Positions 12,801 through 24,800 of a stretch of DNA of 44,032 nt are shown in pieces. The DNA is taken from NCBI GenBank assembly GCA_020650975.1, contig JAIPMN010000516.1, forward strand, positions 1-44,032, written 5' to 3'. The translations under genes were made by a program, and so were the position numbers. A model generated the notes under the pieces. It had not been told where the DNA came from. It saw nothing but the letters and a program-made list of their open reading frames with translations, and did not search any database. Position 1 is the first letter of the stretch. Each line of letters opens with the position of its first letter. The DNA is from Apostichopus californicus. Its lineage: Eukaryota > Echinodermata > Holothuroidea > Aspidochirotida > Stichopodidae.

Positions 12801-15800
12801 ACTACTTAACATCCAAACATGGAGGGCGCTATTACGTCTTCAACTTGACGCAGAAGAAGTATCGATCTGAAAAATTTGACAAAAGAGTAAGTTATTCCTA
12901 ATCTTGTGAGAAGAAATGAAAAGGAAACCTCTATTTTCAATTGTTTGATGTTTGCAATTTTCAAAATATTCATCATGCTATCTAATGGCATCTTAGCATG
13001 TTATTTGGTCATGGTCTTGTTCATTAGAAACTTTCTGTAAGTATGGGAGGATTCTGTAAGCCAGGGTAGAAAGTATTCCATATCTCTAGCTAGATGCTTA
13101 ATCAGATTTAATAAATATTGATAGTTTGATTTTTAAAATTTTATTAGAAATTTTTCCATACATAGGGATGTTAAAAATCTGCTGCTAAAATTTTTTAAGA
13201 ATATGGAGAATATAAAGTTAACTTTGATGTTTTTTGCTGGATATAAGATCATGAACAGACACTTAAGCAGTGCTGTAAAACCTCTCCTGGAATTTTTGTT
13301 TTGCTACAAAATTTTTATGATTGTGAACTAAATATTCTTCTTTGATTCTATGAGTGTATGTAAACATGCACTGGGATGTATGTACAAAGTTGTCACTCTG
13401 TACAAATATTTTCACAGGTACTTGATTGTGGTTGGCCGACCAAGAAGGCACCAACGTTGGCATTATTGTACACAGTTTGCAGGAACATGTACCTTTGGCT
13501 ACAGAAGGACCCACAGAATGTCTGCATAGTTCACTGTACGGTAAGAATTGTACATAGTAAGCCCTAACATGTATCTTAGGCTACAGAATGTCTGCATAGT
13601 TCACTGTACGGTAATAATTGTACACAGTAAGCCCTAACATGTATCTTAGGCTACAGAATGTCTGCATAGTCCACTGTACGGTAATAATTGTACACAGTAA
13701 ACCCTAACTTGTATCTTTGGCTACAGAATGTCTGCATAGTTCACTGTACGGTAATAATTGTACACAGTAAGCCCTAACATGTATCTTAGGCTACAGAATG
13801 TCTGCATAGTCCACTGTACGGTAATAATTGTACACAGTAAGCCCTAACATGTATCTTAGGCTACAGAATGTCTGCATAGTCCACTGTACGGTAATAATTG
13901 TACACAGTAAGCCCTAACTTGTATCTTTGGCTACAGAATGTCTGCATAGTCCATGGTACAGTAAGAATTGTACATAGTAAGCCCTAACATGTATCTTTGG
14001 CTACAGAGGCACATACAGAATGTCTGTGTATGGTAATAATTGTACATAGTGTAAGCCCTAACATGTATCTTTGGCTACAGAAGCACATACAGAATGTCTG
14101 CATAGTTGACTGTATGGTAATAATTGTACATAGTTTGCCCTAACATGTGTTTCTAGCCACAGAATGACCTCTAAGGATTTTTTTGCTTAAGGAAGCACAA
14201 ACTTCTTGTACACAGGAAGCCCTAACATGTCTTTTTGGCTACAGAAGGACCCACAGAGTGTCTACATAGTTTATTGTACAGTAAGAATTATACACAGTAA
14301 ACCCTAACATGTGGTTTTGGCTACAGGAGACTTCACTTTTTGCTTAAAGAAGCACATATAGAATGTCAGAGTAGTTCACTGTACGGTACAGATTGTAAAC
14401 AGTAAGCCCTAACATATGTTAAAACAAAGGACCCATTGAATGTCTGCATAGTTTACTGTAATTTAAGAATTGTACACAGTAAACCCTAACATGTGCTTTT
14501 GTAAACAGAAGGAACCTGTAAGGAATGTATGTCTAGCTTCTTTGTACTGTAAGAGTTTACACGGAATGTTAACCTGTAATTAACTGCCCAGTGATAAACT
14601 TTAAAATTTGATGTCATACTGCTTTCCTGTGGATGCTGCTATGAACTGTGTTGTGATGCAAATCTTGTTTTGATATTTACTTACGGTTAGACGAAGATAA
14701 TTTGTAATAGTTTTGTAATTTCATGACTCTAAATCACTAACTGCCATGGATGAAATTATAAGATTCCTTGCGATAGCAGCCATATATCTCTACTTCCTAG
14801 AAATAACCCTGTTTATACATCTGGTCATCTGCTGTTTTTAGTTATCATTACTCTGGCAACCATTTATAATATCTGGTCACATGTGCTGTTTAGTTTAGTT
14901 TAGTAGAAAAAAGGATCAGGAGGGACACTCAAGTCCCCATCAAGGACCCTATAGGAGAGAAAAAAAAACTGAAGACACAAACACTCAGACCCGATTACAC
15001 TGCTTAAAGTGCTTGTCCAAAGCATTCTTAAACCCATTGACACTACTTGCAAGTACAACTTTCTGAGGCAAACCGTTCCACTCATTCACAACCCTATTAG
15101 AAAAAAAGTTATGCTGAATATTAATCCTACTTGTGACTTTGGAGTTTAAGACAATGACCTCTGGTACAACTACTATTAGCAAACATGAAAAATTCGGTAA
15201 AGGATAAATTGTCAAAACCATATACAATCTTGAAAACCTGAATCAAGTCCCCACGTAACCTCCTAAGCTCCAGTGTGGTGAGATTCAACAGTTGTAACTG
15301 CCTATAATAAAGAACACTCTTTAAGGAACTTATCATCCTAGTAGCCCTCCTCTATGTTTTGTTATCATTACTCTGACAGCCATTTTACAGTGATTCTCTC
15401 TGTTCTGTTTCAGGATGGGAAGGCCTCATCAGCTACAGTCGTTTGTTCTTTTCTGTCCTTCTGCCGGCTCTTCCAATCCACAGAGGCCAGTCTCTATCAC
15501 TTTATAGTAGCCCGTGGCCCTCCATCCATCAGTCCATCGCAAAAGAGGTAAAGTCAGGTTCTGTTCCATGGTAAAATACTTTGCTTGCTTTTCCATCTCC
15601 CATCAACATTTTATGTAAAACAATAAAATGCGTTTTCACCTGGCAACTCAGCTGAGAAGACACTGTTCATGTCTTCACTCGAATTTGATCTCATGTGTGA
15701 CATTTCTCTCTTTTTTTTTTTGCTGTCAGATATATGGACTACATCAGGAAGATGTTGGCTCCAGAGAAACCAATTGCACCTCATAAAAACATCATCTTTC

Positions 15801-18800
15801 TGAAAAGACTTAACCTCCTACCAGTTCCATTGTACAACAAACAGAGGTACCCATTGTAATCAATTTGTTTTTGTTTACTCCATATGTTCCTGTAAGAGAC
15901 AAAAAAAAACCCCAACAATCTGCTTAAGGCTAATGTATAAAAATTAAGAGGGCAGACGTTTCTATCATAGCAGCATCTACAGAAGCATCCCTAGTTCTTT
16001 TATAGGTGTTAAGGTTTCCATTTTCTTTGATGGGAGTACTCTATTCGATTAAGCCTAAAAGGGTTTCTTAGTTTACTTCCTTTCACATTTTTGTTACTTA
16101 TTTGCAGTTATATTGTCTTGTTCACCTTGTAATACTATGTGATGAAACAAATAATAATAATCCCTGACAGAATGACAAAACATACTCAGTTATAGGAATG
16201 GAAAGGACAGACTGGTTAATTGGTGAGGCGAAATAAATTGATAAAAGAAGCTGTTGGAGTAGGAAGACAGTGGAAAATATTTGAAAGATGATAAGAAGAT
16301 GAAAGGACTCCAAGAGATAAAACAGGAGAAAAAGATAACAATTGGAAAGAAATTAAAAAGTGAAAAAGAGTGAAGGAACAAAGCAGGATAAAGGGAGAGA
16401 TGGAATGAAAAATATGTTTTTGTCTGGACAGGTAACTTTAGAAGAGTTAAAAAAAAAAAGTTAAAATATTGCTGGTTCGTATCTATCCCTATATTAATAT
16501 CGCTCCTTTTCTTGTTTGAACAAAATGCACTAATGAATTGTAAAACGTAATGTACAAATGGATGTGTTTAAATTTCGTTTGCTTTCACTATTTTAGAAGT
16601 GGATGTCGTCCATTCTGTGAGGTGTACCAAGGAGAGGAGAGAATTCTATCCACATCACAAGAATATGAGAAAATGAGGTAAACAATCCAATTATGCTATA
16701 ATTAATTAGGTCACATGATCATGTGTGGTTTACTTGAGCAGTGGGATTGCTATTATTAATGAGGTCACATGATCATGTGTGGTTCACTTGAGCAGTGGGA
16801 TTAGCATGTTAATAATACTGTACAATGCATTGGCCAGGCAAGTCCGGTATGGAATAATTTCAACCAGTATCGCATTGCAAAAAATGCTGTGCCAAAATGA
16901 GCAAATTGGTACCCAAGTTCTATGATGTATCATTATCCAGAGGAACCAAAGTATTTTAGACTGTTTGATGAGAAATAAAATTCATAAAACCTGAGAAAAT
17001 GCAACATGAAATGTGAACACTAAAAGATTCCTTATCCTGTAATTGGTAATGCATGTATGTCTTTTGAAATCAAGCACTTCAGTGTTAAAGCCGAATTCAA
17101 GATGTATCCATTACTCTGTTCAATGCATATGGTGGGGGGGGGGAGGGGAGGGGGATCCAAATTTGTAGCAGACAATATTGTGCAAAAATGATGCATACAC
17201 ATTATGCTAAATTATGGAAATCAGGATTGGGCTCAATTTTCAAGTTGGTCAAGTTATCAAATCACAAAGGACAATGACAGTATCGGGAATGTATTCTGTA
17301 TTCAAATGACAGAAATTTTTCACAAGGCGTGAAGAAACAATGAAAGACCCTGTTGCTGTTTGTTAGATTAGATGAGATGAGATCAGATTAGATTTCCCAA
17401 ATAATGCAGAAAATATTGCTATGTATAAATTGGGAATCAGGAAAGCTGAAATCATATGACGACAAGCACAGAAAGTCAAATTCACGATTCGAGACAAACA
17501 TTATTATTCTCCTAAAATTATTTTTGTGCAATGACTTTTTTTAAATTCCAATTTTGCTCAAATGATAAGGATAAGCTTTGATCTATCTTCATTTATTTGT
17601 TAGTCTTCAACTCATTCAGACTTGATGCTGCTGGTTTGATTTACGAAAACCAGAAAATATGACCAGATCACCCAAATTTGGAGAGAATAACATTGGCTGC
17701 CCAATTGGTGCCGATACGGCAGATTAAAAATTTAACATTTATTTTGAAAGATTTTGCATGGCATGGTGCCAGCCTTCTTAGATGAACTTGCTCCATTTCT
17801 CTTTTACCGTGAAAAAGCGGTTTCAGATAATCTCCTTTTTTGAAGCACTATCCAATCGTATTAAATTCTTCTTCTTATAATTGTTATTATTATTATTAGG
17901 GGCTTTGAGGTTGAAGACGGAACAGCATTTGTCGATCTGAACACCACCATCGCTGGTGATGTCACCATCATTGTATACCACGCCAGGTCAACGTTTGGTG
18001 GCCGAGTCCAAGGAAAGGTATGGCCCAAGTAAATCACACAGAATTGTTTTATAGTCAATCCATTAGGTCATAGATGTGTCCGCCATGACAAAAAAAAAAA
18101 TATGATGTCACAGCGGTATCACATGTAATGTAATTCATAGAGGTCATATTTGTAGTATGTAGTTATAATAGCTTTGTAATGTATTATTTGTTATCGACTT
18201 TATTTGATTAATTTCTTCCAGTTTCACCTTGCCTTTATGGCACGAGTGCAAAATAAAATGTGTACACCCATCAAATGCCTCCTGGATCCTTATTTAGAGA
18301 CACACACAGACATCAATGTTAAAGCAAATTTTTGCATTTGGTCCAAAACGTTTGCCCAACCTACTTTCTAAGCTATTTTAACAAAGTGAAGATTAGTGAG
18401 AGACTTCTTGATGAAGTTGATTCCGTCAATATCTCTTGGCACAGACACTTTACCTATAAGATTTATGGATATGTAGAATGCAAATTAATGAAACATCGCA
18501 TAGTTAATGTTTTGGAATCGGTTATAATCGTGCGTGATAAGATTCTATCTCCATCTGTTTTAGGTCACTGCTCTCCGTATGTTCCAACTGCAGTTCCACA
18601 CAGGGTTCGTAAATCCTGGAAACAAACAGATATGCATCAAAAAGTGAGTATGAAGATCTGATTGATCGTTTAGGCCAGAGGGATTGACACAAAATTAAAT
18701 TGAGCAGAGCAAGACATATACTTCTATTGTTTCAAGAGATGATGTCTTCAAATCTACAGAGTATTACCATCGTTATTCCCGTCAGAATGTGAAGGAGAAG

Positions 18801-21800
18801 AGAAGCTCAAATGTTAAAGAAATGCTCACCTTATGAATGATAAGACTATTTCCTAAGAAAGCAGTTGCTCTAGAAAAGAGTCGTGAATTAAAATGAAACC
18901 AGAGGATTATTCATCAGTCGTTATTTCATCGAGTGTACAGTCAGATTATAAGAGAATTAATAAGAGAGTCTTACGTCAGGATAAGAGAAAATACCATTTT
19001 GTTGCTATTGGTGACAGGCGATGGTTGAAAATTGATGAGCAGTTTATTTTTCTTGAATAGCATGTCTCACAATGTCACATGTTCTTCTCCAGTGTCAAGA
19101 GATCACAATTCAGTCTTTGATTTAACTCTCGATACAACTGAAACTTGAATGAAACTTTAATGACTAACGAATTTAGTAAAAAATTATTGTCATCCTGAGG
19201 TCACTGGTCCGAAATCCTCTTCCAGCCAAACATATTCTGCTCTTTTTGCATTCAATTCGAATTCGAGTCCAATGGCACGACACTTGTATCACAGACTGAC
19301 TTCGCTGGTAATGCATGTGCTTGTTTTCAATTAAAGGAATACTCCCTCACAAACTTTATCTCGGAGCTTTAAGAGCAGGGCAAGTACAAATAATCTTTGT
19401 GTGCTGCATACATGTTATTCAGCCAGGGTGTTAATTGGAGAGGTGTTTTTCAAGGTCCAGTATTTTCCTACTTTGTAACCCTCTTTTCGAGGTTTTTACT
19501 GAAGGCATTGAAATGCGACTTCTCAACTGAGACCTAAAGACATATCTTTCATCTTTTTCACTCAGGTTTGAGCTGGACTTTTTGGAACAAGCTGACAAAT
19601 TCTCTGATAACTTTTATATCTCGATTGATCTTGAGGTCAGCCAAGACAAAGCTCAATCGATGAGAAGTGCACCCTGGGAGACCTTTGAAACCCAGAGAAT
19701 AACTCCAAAGTACTGTTTCTCAAACCAAGCTGAATGGGACCGTGTGCTCACCCAGTATGGTAAGTAACTCGTTAGGCATGATAGAAACAAAGAATGTATT
19801 ACTTGTGTCTTCATCAGCCCAGTCATAGTTAGCAACGGCTGTTTTTAGCCTAGTGACAGTTGCGAGTGGTTTACTTTTCGACAGTTCATTGCCAGCATTT
19901 GTTTTTACAATTGTCAGCATACGGTAATGTTATTTTTGCCTGTCCGTTACTTGATCTCTGAACTGTTATCAAAATTGAGTTTTTTTGTTGTTGCCATTTT
20001 TAAGATTTAAAGCAGCTGCTTGTGTTTGTGCAAAGAAAGGCCCCTCACAGTTCAGTGTGATGTCACAGCCGATGTGTCAAAGTCCCAAGAAAGAAAACCC
20101 GTTCACAGCAAGCTTAGCCCTACAAAGATAACAGATGCAACTTGCCTTAGCCTAATTTGCATGTAAGAATCTTGGCAGAGTTGCTATTGTCATCAAATTA
20201 GTGCCATCCTCTTGGGTGAGACAATGTACCTTGTTGCATTTATAGAGCAGATTGCACTTGGTTGATAAATAAATATGATGGAAAAGTGGAGTCATTTTTA
20301 GGTTAGATCAGTAGATGATATCCAACCAGCTGCTTATCGGTTTTGATAAGTTTGGTAATAAAGTTGACAGTGGTGCAGTTTATTAAGTTAGGATAAACTC
20401 TCTTGAAGAGTTATCATGTTTGGTTACGTCATCTTATGATCAAGATGAATGAAGAATTCGAGAGAACGTCAATCTTTCTGTCTTTAAAACAGGTCACCTG
20501 GACAAGAAGGCCAGGGAGAGGCCCGATTCACCCGAAATGCCTTCTGCTTCTTCTTCTCCTCATCCTCCTGCTCCTCTCCCAAACATGCAAAACCTGCAGC
20601 AGCGAGTAGCAGAGGAAGAACAGCAGGAGCAACTCTTGGACGACGATGATGATGATGATGATGCAATCTTTGCAGATGATGAGTTTATAGCATTCCAGGC
20701 CGAGCGGGCCAAAGCTCCTCCCAAGGTAGTCAAGGAATCGAAAAGTAACGGAATCGGAAACTTGTTTGGTGACGATTCCACTCAGGCACAGACTGGTGCT
20801 CTGTTTGACGCCGATTTCACATCGATACATTCCTCTGCATCTGAGAGGCAGGAAGACACGAACCAAGGAGCGGAAGAGCAAGATATATTGGGAATCGGAT
20901 CCCAGCATAGAGCGAACGGGGACCAGGACCTACTGGGGGGCGGCAATGATCATAGCAACCCGAGCAACGTCGATCTATTGTCGAATTCTTCGTTAGGGAA
21001 CGGTGTCGTTAATAGTCAAGCCACGAGCAGCGGCGGCAGTTTCGATCCTTTTGAGAAACACAAGTCTAGAAACAATGTAAAATCTGATCCCACTTCATTT
21101 GATCCCTTCCAGCAAGCCAATCCAACCGGCTCGTTTGATCCATTTTCTTCCACTGGTAAACCTACCGCCAAAGAGGAGGTTCCTCCCCAGACACAGAACG
21201 ACTTTGCGGACGAGACGTTTGATCCATTTTCCGCAGGCGGCGTAGAGATGTCTGCGAAGGGTCGACCGAAGCAAGACCTCTTTGATCCGTTCACATCATC
21301 GGCAAGCGCGAACCCTCAGTCGAGGCCCTCTCAGAAGCCTGATGTTGATCCGTTTGGGTCAAAGGTCAGTGGTGTAGGCAGTCACAGTACGGATGACCTG
21401 CTTGGATCGTCAGATAACCAGACGGGGTTTGGAGCATTCAGTCCCAACAGCCTCAACAGTCCTCAACATGGAAACTCCACTCCCCTCCGACAGGTATTAA
21501 CAATTTACTGTCAGTGTACATCTGCCCCAGTCCTGTTGGGATTGGGGGGGGGGTGGATGGGCACTGTAAAGGATGATATATGTATTTGGTCAGTGATGTT
21601 ACCTAACGTACCGAGTAGTACTCAAAATAGGATTATTGAAATGGAACGGCAATTCTTATTTATTTTTATACCAAATTGTCTTTAAATGTGCAAGTTAGAG
21701 ATGGATCTGATACATTCTTCAACATTTTAGTCGCCCAGACACTTTCCCAGATCGGCCGTAACCACATGTAAAAACTCAATGTGGAATAGTCTGCATTGTT

Positions 21801-24800
21801 TCAAGTTTGCTATGCATTTATCTGGAATGAAACTTGACCAGTCAAATCATCATTGGATGTTAGCATTTTTTTTCTATAGAATTGAAAAATGAATCAAAAT
21901 CCACTAAAAATCCACTAAGAATACACTAAAAATCCACTTTAATTTGTCAAGAGCATATTCAGAGACAGAAGTGTCACCAAACATTGGGAAGTCCTTTGTG
22001 GTAATGTTCATCGCACTTTTAAATCTTTTTCATCTCCGCAGAGCCATAGTGGACCTGATTTGATGGCCGGATGGGGAAACACCCCTATCAGCGAAATCCA
22101 AAGGTCCCAGACACCTCCCATGAGTACGGAACAGCTTAGGTTTGATCCATTCGGAGATCTCACAGGTAAGTCGACATATGGGGTGGCTGATAAAAGCTGG
22201 ATATTGTATGGTAAATTTTCACAATCTGGTGGTAACCAAACAAAGTGGTTAAAGGAAAGATAAAGAACCCGCTAAACGTAATCTGATATCGTATGTCCAT
22301 TGGCATTCCAACTGGAATGATGGAACTATCTAGGATGGCTATTAACAAAATATGTATTTTCTTTTGAGGAGGAAAACAGTAATACCTCAGTAACTTAGTT
22401 GCCATAAGTGTGTAACAACATGAACGGCTTAGTTAGATTGAAGAGTATCCAGTTATGTGTGAATATGACATTGCCTGGCCAGAATGACACAGAGTTAATA
22501 CAACTCAATGCAAAATGTGAAATGGATTGAAACTTCACTACTTAGAAGCAATCTGTTAGACACAGAGGTACAACCTCAATGCAAAAGTACTAAAATAACA
22601 TGAATATTGACGAAAGCTTTGTAGGCCACTCTTTGGGAGTGATCCACTCAACAAGAGCTACTCTGTATGTCTGAAGCAAACTCTATCAAACCGTACTGTT
22701 AGGATTACTGGTGTTTGGTTAGATTCATTGCAACACAGTCTGAACATCCAGTGACCCAGGGAATGTGTGGACTCAAACTTTGATCACTCCAAAATGAGAC
22801 GGGTATTTGTTTCATGCGCAATTCTTATTTCTCCATCCATCCCCCAGTTGTAGAGTTTCCCCGTGAACTTATTGACTAGATCACTTCCTAGCAAGAAATT
22901 TAAACAGTTGGAAGTACAAACCAATCATCCCATTCCATACTTCCAGCTGCTTTAGTTTCCATGGTTACAGTTGTTCTCATGAATATTGTCTTTTCTTTGC
23001 CATCTGTGCACTCAGGAAACTTCAAGAGTAGTCTGCCATCCGCTGCTCCCAGCAAACAGAGGCAGCAGCAGCAGCCCCAACCACAAACATCTAGCTCGCC
23101 CCAGCACCATCAGCGGCAACCACCACCACCACGGCAGGGAACATCTGCTCCTCCTCCTATGGCACAGGCAGCCAGACCAAACTATTATGGAAGCAGCTTC
23201 TCATCAGTCATTGGGGGTAGAGGGACAGGAGGGAAATCTTTTACCCCTGGACCAAGAGGTAATGTTCAGTCATCAGTCATGGGGGGTAGAGGGGGGTACA
23301 GTCATTAGTCATGGGGGTAGAGGGGGGTACAGTCATCAGCCGTGGGGGTGGGGGTGGGATAGAGGGATAAGAGGGAAATCTTTTACCCCTGGACCAAGAG
23401 GTAATGTACAGTCATCATTCATGGGGGGGTGTTAGAGGGGGGTACAGGTATCAGTCATGGAGGGTAGAGGGACAAGAGGGAAATCTTTTACCCCTGGACC
23501 AGAAGTAGTGTGGATCGCACTGTGGATGAGTGTGTGGATGACAGTGTGAGGCAGTTGGAGGGGAGGCTATGAATAAGAAAGTGTGAGAGGGATCGTAGCA
23601 GGCAATTTGAAAGAAACTTGGAGGAACGAGGAATTGCCAGGTGCAGTCTGGGAGGGAGAAGAGTTATAAAGGCAGATGCATGAAACAAAGTGATATTAAA
23701 CAATGAATGAAGCAGGTGAATCACAGAATTGTACAGATACTAAAGTGGCACCTTATTTTAATTTTGTATTGTCAAGATCATCAATACAGCTCGTTAACTA
23801 TCAGCAAGGCTGATATCCTGATTCCTTATAACATGGACGAAAAGATCCGGTTAGTTCAAGCTATGTCCATATATTTGGATTTATAAAGAAAAGAAAAAAA
23901 CTCAAAGTTGACATAAAACATTCAGATGATTTGTTACATTTTTCTCCAAATCCACTCAACTACATGAGATCGGAAGACAAACATGAACCATCAATTAAAA
24001 GCTAACCATTTGTGATGATTTTGATCTTTTTGAAGAAAACGTTTCTGTTTTCTTTCCCGGTAGTTATGAAGCCAGGAGCAAGAGACAAGGACTTTGGAGA
24101 TTTACTGAGTGGACACGAGTTTACCTCCCAAGCCGAGGAACAAGTCCCAAAATCAATCAAACAAATGCGACGGAAGCAGTTAGAGGAATCAACAGATCCA
24201 GAGGTTTTGAAGGTACGTTTTGGTCGTCGTAGGACAGATTAGCGTAACACCTCCGTAGCGTGAAACGTGCAACGTATTTTAGTCGCTGGAGTTTGCTGTA
24301 GATGATATTGAGATATGTCAGAGTAAACGTTTGAACCTTGAAGGTTTTGATTGTCCAGGGAATAAATTCTGGATATTTACAGGTTTTGATGTTTATGGAG
24401 ATTTCATCTAGTATAAATTATTGAAATGTTCGAGTTATCTATGTACCGAAGCTGTTATGGCAGGTTGTGTAGCAGTTTGACCATTATAGCAGGATGGTAT
24501 GGGATGACATTTTTATTCCCCGTTGCCATTAGCAACCAGCTCAAGTTCAGTGAGTGTTTGGTAATACCCCAACTACTACTAGTTGCCAATTCTAGGTTGA
24601 AACTTCGTGCCATACCAATAAGGACATACATGGGAACAATTGCACAGAATCAGCACTCAGTGAAAATTATGCCACTCCCATGGTGCTGTTCTTGTCATTA
24701 GTTTGTGGGCTGAGTGAATACAAGGCATGATAATTTCATTGAAAAAGCACTTTAAAGGCATTGAAGACTTGCCCCAAACCGCGTGCCGCCCTGTGAAAAA

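Noticed and set aside
13541..14030. Evenly spaced 70-bp repeats resembling a CRISPR array
   Set aside because: The whole unit is repeated with no unique spacers, the setting is an intron of an animal gene, and the unit derives from the adjacent exon.
14839..15385. GTTATCATTACTCTG on both sides of the retroelement as a long target-site duplication
   Set aside because: The left copy is separated from the element by another partial unit, so the similarity is better explained by a tandem duplication that predates the insertion.
20528..20908. 126-codon minus-strand open frame
   Set aside because: It is antisense to the large GAK exon 18 and arises from its low-complexity codons; no domain is visible.
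22986..23435. 149-codon open frame rich in His, Gln and Gly
   Set aside because: It is an out-of-frame reading of GAK exon 20 and the G-rich repeat after it. The true frame gives the conserved [15 protein letters not shown] block.
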